Positions 18,290 to 28,183 of a stretch of 64,000 nt of DNA are shown here, one piece after another. Location of the stretch: the NCBI GenBank assembly GCA_944326085.1, contig CALVCL010000006.1:23087-87086 (forward strand). The letters are read 5' to 3'. This stretch comes from an uncultured Tidjanibacter sp. GTDB lineage: Bacteria; Bacteroidota; Bacteroidia; Bacteroidales; Rikenellaceae. Below the pieces are notes generated by a model that was not told the origin of the DNA, did not search any database, and saw only the letters and a program-made list of their open reading frames with translations. Made by a program: the position numbers and the translations under genes. Each line of letters opens with the position of its first letter. Position 1 is the first letter of the stretch.

Positions 18290-18297
18290 CAAATATA
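18290..18297 (-). promoter_or_regulatory. -7 box for the OPT transporter gene
   Basis: TATATTTG on the minus strand, 33-63 nt upstream of the two candidate starts and divergent from the glycerate kinase promoter. Confidence 0.5.
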
Positions 18298-18309
18298 CGT
18301 TTTTTTCAC

Positions 18310-18317
18310 TATTTTTG
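18310..18317 (+). promoter_or_regulatory. -7 box for the glycerate kinase gene
   Basis: TATTTTTG matches TAnnTTTG and lies 45 nt before the ATG at 18363. Confidence 0.5.
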
Positions 18318-18362
18318 AATTATGCACAGACACGTTTGCCAACAAACGTACACGAAACGGCA

Positions 18363-19511
18363 ATGAAAATTATTGTAGCTCCAGACAAATTCAAAGGAAC
18401 TTTTTCAGCTTCAGAGGCTGCCATCACAATAACCGAAGGCATACGCCTCGCATGCAATGCAGCATCGTACAGCGACATGGACATCGTCATGAAACCCATG
18501 GCTGACGGCGGCGAAGGCAGTTTGGAAATCCTCGCCGGCAAGGACGGACAAATCATCAATGCTGCAACATTCGATGCACTCATGCGCCCGACTGCATCAC
18601 CATATGCCGTAATGCCCGACAAACATACCGCCGTCATAGAAGCGGCATCATCGATAGGCCTTTACAAAACAGCACGCCATGAGCGCAACCCGCTGCTCAC
18701 AACCTCATTCGGTCTAGGCACAGTGATACGCACAGCCATAGAAGCCGGATGCAACGACATAACGGTAACGATAGGCGGTTCTGCCACAAGCGACTGCGGT
18801 GCAGGCATGCTTGCAGCCATGGGTTGTATGTTCTACGACATGCATGGCGCACCAATTCCCCGCCCCTGCGGAGCTGACATGTCGCGTATCCTGCACATAG
18901 ACCCCACGCCGCTCTACGCGCTCACACAGGGAGTACGGTTCCAAATACTCAGCGACGTCGACAATCCGCTTCTCGGACCAGAAGGCGCCGCCGCAGTTTT
19001 CGCCCCGCAGAAAGGCGCTGATGCCGCCACCATCACGACACTTGAGAAAGGCGCCGCATCATTCTCCACAGAAGCCACCGCCGTTACAGGACGCGACTTT
19101 CGCTCCGCCGCCGGAAGCGGTGCCGCCGGCGGCATAGGCTGGGCACTTCGCACATTCTGCGATGCACGTCTTACTCCTGGCGCACCTTATATAGCCGAAT
19201 ACATAGGACTTGAAGAAGCAATGAAAGGCGCCGCACTCGTCATCACCGGCGAAGGACGCTTCGACACCCAAAGTCTGCACGGCAAAACAACCGGATATGT
19301 AGCATCTCTCGCACGCCGCCACGGCATTCCAGTCATGGTAATGTGCGGAGCACGTGAGCATGGCATCCAATCCAATCTTCTCATCGAGGCTGGAATAACT
19401 GCCGTATGCGCCACCACGGACAACACCCCGTACCCTTCGACATTCACCCGTTCAAAAGAGGCACTGCGTCAAATGACATGCGATGCATTCCATTATCTGT
19501 TAACACAATAA
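18363..19511 (+). CDS. Glycerate 2-kinase (GarK/GlxK family)
   Basis: Phosphorylates D-glycerate to 2-phosphoglycerate, feeding lower glycolysis. It starts with the diagnostic MKIIVAPDKFKGT and shows MADGGEGSLE, the VTIGGSATSDCGAGMLAALG-like phosphate-binding segment (here IGGSATSDCGAGML), LPGAPYIAEY-like text and VITGEGRFDTQSLHGK. The 382 residues match the family. A longer frame from 18249 crosses the promoter and is rejected. It is monocistronic and followed by the hut operon 190 nt later. Confidence 0.94.
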   Translation: MKIIVAPDKFKGTFSASEAAITITEGIRLACNAASYSDMDIVMKPMADGGEGSLEILAGKDGQIINAATFDALMRPTASPYAVMPDKHTAVIEAASSIGLYKTARHERNPLLTTSFGLGTVIRTAIEAGCNDITVTIGGSATSDCGAGMLAAMGCMFYDMHGAPIPRPCGADMSRILHIDPTPLYALTQGVRFQILSDVDNPLLGPEGAAAVFAPQKGADAATITTLEKGAASFSTEATAVTGRDFRSAAGSGAAGGIGWALRTFCDARLTPGAPYIAEYIGLEEAMKGAALVITGEGRFDTQSLHGKTTGYVASLARRHGIPVMVMCGAREHGIQSNLLIEAGITAVCATTDNTPYPSTFTRSKEALRQMTCDAFHYLLTQ

Positions 19512-19645
19512 CAGATGTTTGCACCTGCCGATACCCTTCGCCTCCTCCTCTCCGAACCGTCCCAAACGAAGCTAAAACACTGATTACGAAAATATGCAGG
19601 ACGTAAATTTATGGTCTAACGGACCTCTATTTCATAAAAAAACGT

Positions 19646-19653
19646 TAAATTTG
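19646..19653 (+). promoter_or_regulatory. -7 box for the hut operon
   Basis: TAAATTTG, 47 nt before the ftcD ATG. No obvious operator palindrome for a HutC-type repressor is visible next to it. Confidence 0.55.
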
Positions 19654-19700
19654 AAAGCTAGATAACAATAAATTCTCAAACAAAATATAATCTTACTATC

Positions 19701-21401
19701 ATGAACAAACGGCTTGTGGAATGCGTCCCCAATTTCAGCGAAGGACGCGACATGGGTGTCATCAAGGAAATAACCGACGCCATAACCTCGGTAGAAGGTA
19801 TCAAACTTCTCGATGTTGACCCCGGACAGGCAACCAACCGTACGGTTGTAACCTTCGTAGGCGAACCCGAAAAAGTGGCTGAGGCTGCATTCCTCGGTGT
19901 CAAGAAGGCATCCGAACTCATTGACATGCGCCATCACAAAGGCGCTCATCCGCGTATAGGTGCCACTGACGTACTGCCCATAATCCCAGTTGCAGGCATT
20001 TCTCTCGAAGAGTGCGCAGAAATCGCCCGCACACTTGCCAAACGAATATACGACGAGCTCGGCATCCCCACATACAACTACGAGGCTGCCGCACAGCGTC
20101 CCGAACGCCGCAACCTTGCCGTATGCCGCAAGGGAGAATACGAAGGTCTCGAAAAGAGGATTTCCGACCCGAACGAGGCTCCCGACTTCGGCCCCGGCAA
20201 ATACACCGAACAGGCCGCCCGCAGCGGTGCTACGGTTGTCGGTGCACGTGACTTCCTCATCGCCGTAAACTTCAACCTCAATACCACATCGACCCGTCGC
20301 GCAAACGCCATAGCATACGACGTACGCGAAAAGGGCCGTCCGATGCGTGAAGGCGGTTCGCCCGTGGGCAAACCCATGAAAGATGCCGAAGGCAACACTA
20401 TAATGATACCCGGTACACTGAAAGGCACCAAGGCAATCGGCTGGTACATTCCCGAATACGGTATAGCACAGGTGTCGATGAACATCACCGACATCAAGCA
20501 GACACCGCTCCACGTTGCATTCGATGAAGTAAGCCGTGCAGCAGCAGCCCGTGGCCTGAGAGTAACCGGTACCGAAATCGTAGGCCTTGTACCCCGCAAC
20601 TCCCTCATTGAGGCCGGCAAATACTTCCTGCGCAAACAGCAGCGTTCTACCGGTATTCCGGAAAGCGAAATCCTTAAAATCGCCATCCACAGCATGGGCT
20701 TGAGCGACCTCGCTCCCTTCAAGCCTGAAGAAAAGGTCATCGAATACCTGCTCGAAGCCGACAACAAGAAAAACCGCCTCATCGACATGACCTGCAAGGG
20801 CTTTGCCGAGGAGACTGCCAGCGAATCACCCGCACCAGGCGGAGGTTCCATATCGGCATATGCAGGTGCCCTTGGTGCAGCCCTCGGAACAATGGTGGCA
20901 AACCTCTCCTCACACAAGGCAGGTTGGGATGCACGTTGGGAAGAGTTTTCCAACTGGGCAGACAAGGGTCAGGCTCTCATGAGCGAACTTCTCATGCTCG
21001 TTGACGAAGACACCGAAGCCTTCAACCGCATCATGGACGTATTTGCAATGCCGAAAGGCACCGATGCAGAAAAGGCTGCCCGCGCAAAGGCACTTCAGGA
21101 AGCTACCCTGTACGCTACACAGGTGCCACTGAGGACTATGAAGGCTGCCGTAAAGGTATTCGAAATAGTTAAGGCAATGGCTGCGGAAGGCAACCCCAAC
21201 TCGGTATCCGACGCAGGTGTAGGCGCCCTCATGGCTCGTTCGGCCGTACTCGGAGCAATGCTCAACGTCAAAATAAACGCCGCAGGCCTCAAGGACCGCA
21301 GCGTAGCCGAAGAACTCATCGGTGAGGCTGAAAGCATAGCACGCGAAGCCGAAAGGCTCGAAAAAGAGGTACTCGAAATAGTACACGAAAAAATAGACTA
21401 A
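19701..21401 (+). CDS. ftcD: Bifunctional glutamate formimidoyltransferase / formimino-THF cyclodeaminase
   Basis: Last step of histidine degradation: moves the formimino group from formiminoglutamate to THF, then deaminates it to 5,10-methenyl-THF. Residues about 1-300 are the transferase (start RLVECVPNFSEGRD, then MRHHKGAHPRIGATDVLP). Residues about 355-560 are the helical cyclodeaminase domain (SPAPGGGSISAYAGALGA, NPNSVSDAGVGALMA). The fusion is like mammalian FTCD; many bacteria have two genes. First gene of ftcD-hutU-hutH-hutI, 566 residues. Confidence 0.96.
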   Translation: MNKRLVECVPNFSEGRDMGVIKEITDAITSVEGIKLLDVDPGQATNRTVVTFVGEPEKVAEAAFLGVKKASELIDMRHHKGAHPRIGATDVLPIIPVAGISLEECAEIARTLAKRIYDELGIPTYNYEAAAQRPERRNLAVCRKGEYEGLEKRISDPNEAPDFGPGKYTEQAARSGATVVGARDFLIAVNFNLNTTSTRRANAIAYDVREKGRPMREGGSPVGKPMKDAEGNTIMIPGTLKGTKAIGWYIPEYGIAQVSMNITDIKQTPLHVAFDEVSRAAAARGLRVTGTEIVGLVPRNSLIEAGKYFLRKQQRSTGIPESEILKIAIHSMGLSDLAPFKPEEKVIEYLLEADNKKNRLIDMTCKGFAEETASESPAPGGGSISAYAGALGAALGTMVANLSSHKAGWDARWEEFSNWADKGQALMSELLMLVDEDTEAFNRIMDVFAMPKGTDAEKAARAKALQEATLYATQVPLRTMKAAVKVFEIVKAMAAEGNPNSVSDAGVGALMARSAVLGAMLNVKINAAGLKDRSVAEELIGEAESIAREAERLEKEVLEIVHEKID

Positions 21402-21410
21402 CACCACTTT

Positions 21411-21440
21411 TCCCATGCGGGCCTTGCGGTCCGCATGGGA
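21411..21440 (+). other. Intercistronic hairpin ftcD/hutU
   Basis: 10-bp perfect stem TCCCATGCGG / CCGCATGGGA with loop GCCTTGCGGT. No T-tract follows and hutU begins 18 nt later, so read-through is expected. Confidence 0.6.
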
Positions 21441-21458
21441 GCAACAAATACACACACC

Positions 21459-23486
21459 ATGACATTAAAGGAATTTCAGGACGATATAAGGGCCGGTATC
21501 CCCGACCCGCTGCCCGCGCCGAAACCGTACGACCCGGCAATCAACCATGCCCCGAAGCGCAAGGACATACTTACTCCCGCAGAAAAGGCCCTTGCCATCA
21601 AGAATGCTCTCCGCTATTTCCCCGCGAAACACCACAAGGAACTGGCTGCTGAATTTGCCGAGGAGCTGAAACATTACGGCCGCATCTACATGTACCGTCT
21701 GAGGCCAGACTACGAAATGTATGCCCGTCCCATTGACGAGTACCCGGCACGCTGCCGTCAGGCTGCGGCAATCATGCTGATGATAAACAACAACCTCGAC
21801 AAGGCCGTTGCACAGCACCCCCACGAACTGATTACCTACGGCGGAAACGGTGCCGTGTTCCAGAACTGGGCACAGTACCGCCTCGCCATGAAATATCTCT
21901 CGGAGATGACCGACGAACAGACTCTTGTCATGTACTCCGGACACCCGCTGGGTCTCTTCCCATCCCACAAGGATGCTCCGAGGGTAATAGTAACCAACGG
22001 TATGATGATACCCAACTACTCCAAGCAGGACGATTGGGAACGCTTCAATGCAATGGGTGTAACCCAGTACGGTCAGATGACTGCCGGTTCGTACATGTAC
22101 ATCGGGCCGCAGGGCATCGTGCACGGCACAACAATTACCGTACTCAACGCCGCCCGCAAGCAGCTCCATGCCCTCGGCAAGAAAGAAATTGCCGGCATGC
22201 TCTTCGTATCCTCGGGCCTTGGCGGTATGTCGGGCGCACAGCCCAAGGCCGGCGTAATATCCGGCGTGGTGAGCGTTATCGCAGAAATCAACCCCAAAGC
22301 CGTACATACACGTTATTCGCAGGGTTGGGTCGACGAGGTCTATACATCGCTCGACGAACTCATGCCACGTATACGCAAGGCCCGCGAAGCCAAGGAAGCC
22401 GTATCACTCGCATATCAGGGCAATATCGTAGACCTTTGGGAAAGGCTCGCAGCTGACGGCGTGGAAGTGGAACTCGGTTCCGACCAGACATCGCTCCACA
22501 ACCCGTGGGCAGGCGGCTACTATCCCGTAGGACTCACTTACGAGGAGTCGAACCGCATGATGGCCGAACAGCCCGAAGAATTCCACAAACGCGTACAGGA
22601 ATCGCTCCGCAGGCAGGTGGCTGCCATCAACAAGCTCACTGCAAAGGGCATGTACTTCTTCGACTACGGCAATGCATTCCTGCTCGAAGCATCGCGTGCC
22701 GGTGCCGACTGTATGGCTGCCGACGGCAAGCGCTTCCGCTACCCGTCATACGTACAGGACATCATGGGACCGATGTTTTTCGACTACGGGTTCGGCCCGT
22801 TCCGCTGGGTATGTACCTCCGGAAAACCCGAAGACCTCGCCAAGACCGACCAGATTGCCCTCGACGTACTGCGTGAAATACGCAAAAACGCCCCGAAGGA
22901 AATACAGGGTCAGCTCGACGACAACATACACTGGATAAGCAAGGCCGGCGAAAACCACCTCGTGGTAGGCTCGCAGGCACGTATCCTCTATGCCGACTCC
23001 GAAGGCCGTACCAAGATAGCCCTCGCAATGAACGAGGCCATAGCACGCGGCGAAATCAGCGCACCTGTAGTTCTCGGTCGTGACCACCACGACGTATCCG
23101 GCACCGATTCTCCATACCGCGAAACCTCCAACATCTACGACGGCTCGGCATACACCGCCGACATGGCCGTTCACAACGTTATCGGCGACTCGTTCCGCGG
23201 CGCGACGTGGGTATCGCTCCACAACGGCGGCGGCGTAGGCTGGGGCGAAGTTATCAACGGCGGTTTCGGTATGGTTATCGATGGCTCGGAAGACTCGCGA
23301 CGCCACATCGAGGAGATGCTACTCTGGGATGTAAACAACGGTATAGCCCGTCGCAGCTGGGCCCGCAACGAAGGCGCAATGTTCGCAATCAAACGCGAAA
23401 TGGAGCGCACCCCCAACCTTAAGGTAACACTCCCCAACATTGCTGACGACAGCATAATAGACGAGGCACTCAAGGCCGTTTTATAA
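21459..23486 (+). CDS. hutU: Urocanate hydratase (long form)
   Basis: Adds water to urocanate to give imidazolonepropionate, using tightly bound NAD+. Signatures are YGGNGAVFQNW, VMYSGHPLGLFPS, GRDHHDVSGTDSPYRET and the glycine-rich LHNGGGVGWGEV. The 675 residues are of the longer type seen in animals and Bacteroidetes rather than the roughly 555-residue proteobacterial form, with extra sequence at the N-terminus and in the middle. The ATG at 21459 (MTLKEF) is preferred over an in-frame ATG at 21435 that overlaps the intercistronic hairpin. Confidence 0.97.
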   Translation: MTLKEFQDDIRAGIPDPLPAPKPYDPAINHAPKRKDILTPAEKALAIKNALRYFPAKHHKELAAEFAEELKHYGRIYMYRLRPDYEMYARPIDEYPARCRQAAAIMLMINNNLDKAVAQHPHELITYGGNGAVFQNWAQYRLAMKYLSEMTDEQTLVMYSGHPLGLFPSHKDAPRVIVTNGMMIPNYSKQDDWERFNAMGVTQYGQMTAGSYMYIGPQGIVHGTTITVLNAARKQLHALGKKEIAGMLFVSSGLGGMSGAQPKAGVISGVVSVIAEINPKAVHTRYSQGWVDEVYTSLDELMPRIRKAREAKEAVSLAYQGNIVDLWERLAADGVEVELGSDQTSLHNPWAGGYYPVGLTYEESNRMMAEQPEEFHKRVQESLRRQVAAINKLTAKGMYFFDYGNAFLLEASRAGADCMAADGKRFRYPSYVQDIMGPMFFDYGFGPFRWVCTSGKPEDLAKTDQIALDVLREIRKNAPKEIQGQLDDNIHWISKAGENHLVVGSQARILYADSEGRTKIALAMNEAIARGEISAPVVLGRDHHDVSGTDSPYRETSNIYDGSAYTADMAVHNVIGDSFRGATWVSLHNGGGVGWGEVINGGFGMVIDGSEDSRRHIEEMLLWDVNNGIARRSWARNEGAMFAIKREMERTPNLKVTLPNIADDSIIDEALKAVL

Positions 23487-23500
23487 TTTGCATGCGGGAC

Positions 23501-23522
23501 GCGGCGTCTTGCGTGACGCCGC
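23501..23522 (+). other. Intercistronic hairpin hutU/hutH
   Basis: 8-bp stem GCGGCGTC / GACGCCGC with loop TTGCGT, 14 nt after the hutU stop. No T-tract. Confidence 0.55.
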
Positions 23523-23571
23523 GCTCTCCCCGCTGCAACCGAATGATTAACGACACAAAAATCACAACCAA

Positions 23572-25056
23572 ATGAAAATACACAAGATATCGTCTGCACA
23601 CATCACGCCCCGTGAGGCTTACGACATCGCCATAGGCGGCTACAAACTCGAACTCTCCGACGATGCCCGCGCACGCATCCAGCGCTGCCGCGACTATCTC
23701 GACAGCAAAACCGAAGAGAAGGACGCTGCCCCCATATACGGGGTAACGACCGGTTTCGGTTCGCTCTGCAATATCCACGTCGACAAGAAACGTCTCGGAG
23801 AACTGCAGAAGAACCTCGTAATGTCGCACGCCTGCGGCACCGGCGAAAGGGTGCCCGACGAAATAGTAAGGCTCATCCTCCTGCTCAAGATACAGTCGCT
23901 ATCCTACGGTCACTCAGGTGTACAGGTAGCTACCGTGGAAAGGCTCATCGACTTCTTCAACAACGGCGTATGGCCCGTAATCTACCAGCAGGGTTCACTC
24001 GGTGCATCGGGTGACCTCGCTCCCCTAGCCCACATGTCGCTGCCGCTGCTCGGCCTCGGCGAAGTGGAATACGAAAGCAAGATTATGCCCGCTGCCGACG
24101 TCCTCAAAAAGTTCGGCTGGGAGCCTATCGCACTCGAGTCCAAAGAAGGTCTCGCCCTTCTCAACGGTACTCAGTTCATGAGCGCATTCGGAGTATGGTG
24201 CGTTGTCAATGCACGCCACCTGTCGGAATGTGCCGACAAAATCGGAGCCATGTCGCTCGACGCATTCGACGGCCGCATAGAACCGTTCTATGAACCAGTA
24301 CACAAGGTACGAGCACACCACGGTCAGCTCGAAACCTCGCGCGTGTTCCGCGAACTGCTCGCAGGCAGCGAACTCATCGCACGCCACAAGGAACACGTAC
24401 AGGACCCATACTCGTTCCGCTGCATTCCGCAGGTACACGGTGCATCGAAAGATACCATCGACTATGTTGAAAGCGTAATTACTACCGAAATCAACAGTGT
24501 CACCGACAACCCCACTGTATTTCCTGAAGAAGATATCGTAATCTCGGCCGGCAACTTCCACGGTCAGCCCATAGCGCTTGCCATGGACTTTCTTGCCATA
24601 GCCGTATCGGAACTCGGCAACATATCCGAACGCAGGACCTACAAGCTCATCTCCGGCTCACGCGGACTGCCTTCGTTCCTCGTTGCCAACCCGGGTCTCA
24701 ACAGCGGTTTTATGATACCGCAGTACACCGCCGCTTCGATTGTGAGCCAGAACAAGGGTCTCTGCATGCCCGCATCGGCCGACTCCATACCATCGTCGCA
24801 GGGTCAGGAAGACCACGTCAGCATGGGTTCGAACGCCGCTACGAAACTCTACCGCATAGTAAACAACACCGAAAGGGTGCTCGCCATAGAGCTTTTCAAC
24901 GCAGCACAGGCTCTCGAATTCCGCCGTCCGCTGAAGTCGTCGCCGGCTATCGAGGCAATCTTCGCAGAATACCGCAAGAATGTGCCGTTCATCTCCAACG
25001 ACGAAATTATGTACAGGCACATCGACAGCTCTGTACACTTCGTACACAACATGTAA
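23572..25056 (+). CDS. hutH: Histidine ammonia-lyase
   Basis: First step of histidine degradation: removes ammonia from L-histidine to give urocanate. The autocatalytic MIO cofactor triad Ala145-Ser146-Gly147 lies in GSLGASGDLAPLAH. YGVTTGFG near residue 56 carries the conserved Tyr, and SIPSSQGQEDHVSMG and TDNPTVF fit the family. Length 494 is normal. The start ATG at 23572 has only A-rich sequence upstream. Confidence 0.98.
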   Translation: MKIHKISSAHITPREAYDIAIGGYKLELSDDARARIQRCRDYLDSKTEEKDAAPIYGVTTGFGSLCNIHVDKKRLGELQKNLVMSHACGTGERVPDEIVRLILLLKIQSLSYGHSGVQVATVERLIDFFNNGVWPVIYQQGSLGASGDLAPLAHMSLPLLGLGEVEYESKIMPAADVLKKFGWEPIALESKEGLALLNGTQFMSAFGVWCVVNARHLSECADKIGAMSLDAFDGRIEPFYEPVHKVRAHHGQLETSRVFRELLAGSELIARHKEHVQDPYSFRCIPQVHGASKDTIDYVESVITTEINSVTDNPTVFPEEDIVISAGNFHGQPIALAMDFLAIAVSELGNISERRTYKLISGSRGLPSFLVANPGLNSGFMIPQYTAASIVSQNKGLCMPASADSIPSSQGQEDHVSMGSNAATKLYRIVNNTERVLAIELFNAAQALEFRRPLKSSPAIEAIFAEYRKNVPFISNDEIMYRHIDSSVHFVHNM

Positions 25057-25087
25057 CGGTAGCTGCAAACCACTGAAAATTCTCTAC

Positions 25088-25125
25088 ACGGCCGCTGTTC
25101 GGGGTAACACCGGAGCAGCGGCCGT
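25088..25125 (+). other. Intercistronic hairpin hutH/hutI
   Basis: 10-bp perfect stem ACGGCCGCTG / CAGCGGCCGT (25088-25097 with 25116-25125) enclosing an 18-nt loop that can pair further. No T-tract; hutI starts 32 nt later. Confidence 0.6.
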
Positions 25126-25156
25126 ATGACGACAGTCACAAAAAACAGACACAGCC

Positions 25157-26395
25157 ATGAAACTCATCATAAAGAACATCGGACAGCTTGCCGGTATCGA
25201 CGAGAGCGGACGCGAACGCATCATGGGCGCCGACATGAAAGAACTCCGCACACTCGACAACGCATACATCACTGCCGAGGACGGAATGATAACCGCCTAC
25301 GGCAGTATGTCAGAACTGCCCGAAGGCCGGGCCGACGAAGAGATTGACGCCCGCGGAGGCATAGTGTTGCCAGCATTCTGCGACTCGCACACGCATATCG
25401 TCTATGCAGGCAGCCGAGAAATCGAATTCGTTGACAAAATCAACGGTCTCTCTTACGAAGAGATAGCAAAACGCGGAGGCGGCATTCTCAACTCCGCTGA
25501 CCGTCTGCACACTGCCGGCGAACAGGAACTCTTCGACGAAGCCATGCCGCGTCTCCAGCAAATGATGGCATCGGGTACCGGCGCAGCCGAAATCAAGAGC
25601 GGCTACGGACTCTCCACCGAAGACGAGCTCAAGATGCTGCGCGTCATACGCCGCATGGCCGAAGCTTCGCCCATGACAATACGCGCCACATTCCTCGGCG
25701 CCCACGCCGTAGCACGCAACTACATCGGCCGTCAGTCCGAGTATGTCGACCTCATTTGCCGAGAAATGATACCCGCCGTGGCAGCCGAAGGTCTCGCCGA
25801 CTTTGTGGACGTATTCTGCGACCGTGGCTTCTTCACGCCCGAAGAAACTGCTCGAATGCTTGAATGCGGCGCTAAATACGGTATGCGCCCAAAGATACAT
25901 GCTAACGAACTCGCCGCGTCAGGAGGCATACAGGTGGGCGTAAAATACGAAGCCCTCTCGGTCGACCACCTCGAATTCACTGGCGACGAAGAAATTGCCG
26001 CCCTGCTCGGCTCCAAAACCATGCCGACAATACTGCCCGGTGCAGCATTCTTCCTCGGCATGAACTATCCGCCCGCCCGCAAAATGATAGATGCAGGTCT
26101 TGGCGTGGCCATAGCCTCGGACTTCAATCCGGGTTCGTCGCCGTCGGGCAACATGAAATTCATCGTGTCGCTCGCATGCATCAAATTGCGCATGAACCCG
26201 CAGGAAGCATTAAATGCCGCAACACTCAACGGTGCATACGCAATGGGGCTCCAGAAAACCCACGGCAGCATCACCCGCGGCAAAAAGGCCAACCTGTGGA
26301 TTACACAGCCCGTATCATCGCTCGAATTCCTGCCGTATGCCTATGGCACATCGCTTACGGCCGGTCTCGTGCTCAACGGCCAAAAAGTATTGTAA
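25157..26395 (+). CDS. hutI: Imidazolonepropionase
   Basis: Amidohydrolase-superfamily enzyme that opens the imidazolone ring to formiminoglutamate, the substrate of FtcD. The metal-binding HxH is His78/His80 in CDSHTHIVYAG. Further signatures are GTGAAEIKSGYGLSTE, FLGAHAVARNY, and the late DFNPGSSPSGNMKF with the metal Asp. 412 residues, normal. Last gene of the hut operon, followed by a strong terminator. Confidence 0.97.
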   Translation: MKLIIKNIGQLAGIDESGRERIMGADMKELRTLDNAYITAEDGMITAYGSMSELPEGRADEEIDARGGIVLPAFCDSHTHIVYAGSREIEFVDKINGLSYEEIAKRGGGILNSADRLHTAGEQELFDEAMPRLQQMMASGTGAAEIKSGYGLSTEDELKMLRVIRRMAEASPMTIRATFLGAHAVARNYIGRQSEYVDLICREMIPAVAAEGLADFVDVFCDRGFFTPEETARMLECGAKYGMRPKIHANELAASGGIQVGVKYEALSVDHLEFTGDEEIAALLGSKTMPTILPGAAFFLGMNYPPARKMIDAGLGVAIASDFNPGSSPSGNMKFIVSLACIKLRMNPQEALNAATLNGAYAMGLQKTHGSITRGKKANLWITQPVSSLEFLPYAYGTSLTAGLVLNGQKVL

Positions 26396-26415
26396 ACATA
26401 CTGACCATACAAAGC

Positions 26416-26443
26416 AAAAGGGACGGATAACTCCGTCCCTTTT
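26416..26443. terminator. Bidirectional terminator after hutI
   Basis: 12-bp perfect stem AAAAGGGACGGA / TCCGTCCCTTTT with a 4-nt TAAC loop. It ends the hut operon and can also stop the MATE transcript from the right. Confidence 0.88.
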
Positions 26444-26621
26444 CATATTTCATGCACCTGACCTGCCCTACTGCGTCACGGCAATGTAAAGAATGCAATG
26501 AGGTTTGCCGGATACTATGTCTCGCCACAACTCCTGCATGCAGGCAATTCCGGCAGGAGAATTATCGATATGTATCGTATATCGTAACGGCAGACAGCGA
26601 ATAGGCCATGATGACAACGAT

Positions 26622-27992
26622 TTAAATTACAGTAACACGTTCCGGATTACGACGCATCCTGTATATCTGGAAGAATATCAATATACCTGACAACAATGCC
26701 GACAAACCATCGGCTATAGGCATGCTCATCCACACACCCTTGGCTCCGTATATATCAGGCAAAATGGCCAATAAAGGAAGAAGGAACAGCAACTGACGGG
26801 TCAACGACAGCAATATGGCCTTCTGCGGTTTGCCTATATACTGGAAAAAGCCTGATGAAACTATCTGGAAACCTACCACGGGGAATGCCAACAATGCCAC
26901 CTTCAGTCCAAGTTCGGAAACATACAACAGCTGCGGGTCATCGGTAAACAGACCGGCGACAAGATGCGGGAAGAAATGACCGGCAAGAAAGCCAAGCGTA
27001 GTTACTGTCACGGCATATATAACAGTCAACCTGAACGTGGCAATAACACGGCCGAACTGACGGGCTCCGAAGTTATAGCCGACAATAGGCTGCATACCTT
27101 GATTGAGACCGTTGACAATCATCACGAACAACATAAGCACACGGTTCACAATACCGTATGCGCCTATAGATATGTCCCCGCCTGTCTTCTTAAGTGCATT
27201 GTTGATGAAAATAACCACCACGCTTGCACACACATTAAGCAGAAACGGAGCCAGTCCGATGGAAAGCACCTTACGGACTATAGTGCCTATAAATCGAAAT
27301 GTTCCAGGCTTAATGTAGAGAAAATGTTTGCGATTGAGATAATGTGTAAATTCAAGTATTAGTGCCACGCCCTGTCCTATCATAGTGGCATAGGCCGAAC
27401 CTTTCACTCCCCAGCCTAAACCGAATATGAACAGCGGATTGAGACAGACAATAATCAGTACAGCCGTCAACATTATACTCATTGCTTTTTTAGGATATCC
27501 CGATGCACGCAAAATTTCGTTCATTCCTAGGAACAGATGCGTTATGATGTTACCCGAAAGTATAATACGCATAAAGTCGCGTGCATATGGTATCGTCTGG
27601 TCGCTCGCCCCGAAGAAATAAAGTATGTCATCAAGGAATACCAGTCCCAGTACGGTAAACAAGGCACCTATCACAACGTTCAGCATAATGGCATTGCTGA
27701 GGATAAGAAAGGCTCTCTGCTTGTTGCCCTGTCCGAGACGTATCGATATAAGCGATGATGCACCTACGCCTACAAGCGTACCAAACGCAGCGGCCAACGA
27801 CATCAACGGCATGGCAATGGCAAGGCCGGAGATAGCCATGGCTCCAACGCCATGTCCTATAAAGATACTGTCAATGATATTGTACAGCGACGTTGACGAC
27901 ATCGCTATGATAGCCGGCAAAGCATAACGTTTAAGTAACCTGCCGACCGGTTCCGTTCCCAAAAGTTCGGTATTGTTTCTTGCTACTGTCAT
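26622..27992 (-). CDS. MATE-family efflux transporter
   Basis: Polytopic inner-membrane protein of 456 residues with twelve probable helices in two related halves, as in the MATE family of Na+/H+-driven drug exporters. The N-terminus LLKRYALPAIIAMSSTSLYNIIDSIFIGH and the second-half repeat KVLSIGLAPFLLN fit; the segment QGMQPIVGYNFGARQ is a MATE hallmark. Start chosen at ATG 27992, before the first recognisable sequence; an earlier in-frame codon would add an unlikely Cys/Arg-rich tail. Substrate unknown. Confidence 0.92.
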   Translation of the reverse strand: MTVARNNTELLGTEPVGRLLKRYALPAIIAMSSTSLYNIIDSIFIGHGVGAMAISGLAIAMPLMSLAAAFGTLVGVGASSLISIRLGQGNKQRAFLILSNAIMLNVVIGALFTVLGLVFLDDILYFFGASDQTIPYARDFMRIILSGNIITHLFLGMNEILRASGYPKKAMSIMLTAVLIIVCLNPLFIFGLGWGVKGSAYATMIGQGVALILEFTHYLNRKHFLYIKPGTFRFIGTIVRKVLSIGLAPFLLNVCASVVVIFINNALKKTGGDISIGAYGIVNRVLMLFVMIVNGLNQGMQPIVGYNFGARQFGRVIATFRLTVIYAVTVTTLGFLAGHFFPHLVAGLFTDDPQLLYVSELGLKVALLAFPVVGFQIVSSGFFQYIGKPQKAILLSLTRQLLFLLPLLAILPDIYGAKGVWMSMPIADGLSALLSGILIFFQIYRMRRNPERVTVI

Positions 27993-28091
27993 AAACTGTT
28001 GTTTACTGCATCGAAAAGGAGGACGAACGACACACGAAGATTGCACACCACATATGGCAGAAGGTTATACATTTCGTCCCAAAAGGCACGG

Positions 28092-28099
28092 CAAATGTA
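28092..28099 (-). promoter_or_regulatory. -7 box for the MATE gene
   Basis: TACATTTG on the minus strand, about 100 nt upstream of the chosen start. Also lies beyond the era stop at 28184, so the two genes can be transcribed separately. Confidence 0.4.
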
Positions 28100-28183
28100 A
28101 TAAAACATCCTCAATATTGACGCGCATTATATCCCAATACGCTGTTCAGACAGTATTCAGGAAGAATTTTGGTACGGTTTGGA

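Noticed and set aside
19632..20690. 352-codon minus-strand frame opposite ftcD
   Set aside because: Cys/Tyr/Phe/Gly-rich product typical of the complement of a coding frame; no domain.
26531..26559. Small hairpin CTCCTGC / GCAGGAG near the end of the MATE gene
   Set aside because: 7-bp stem with no T-tract; the bidirectional terminator at 26416 already accounts for the end of both transcripts.
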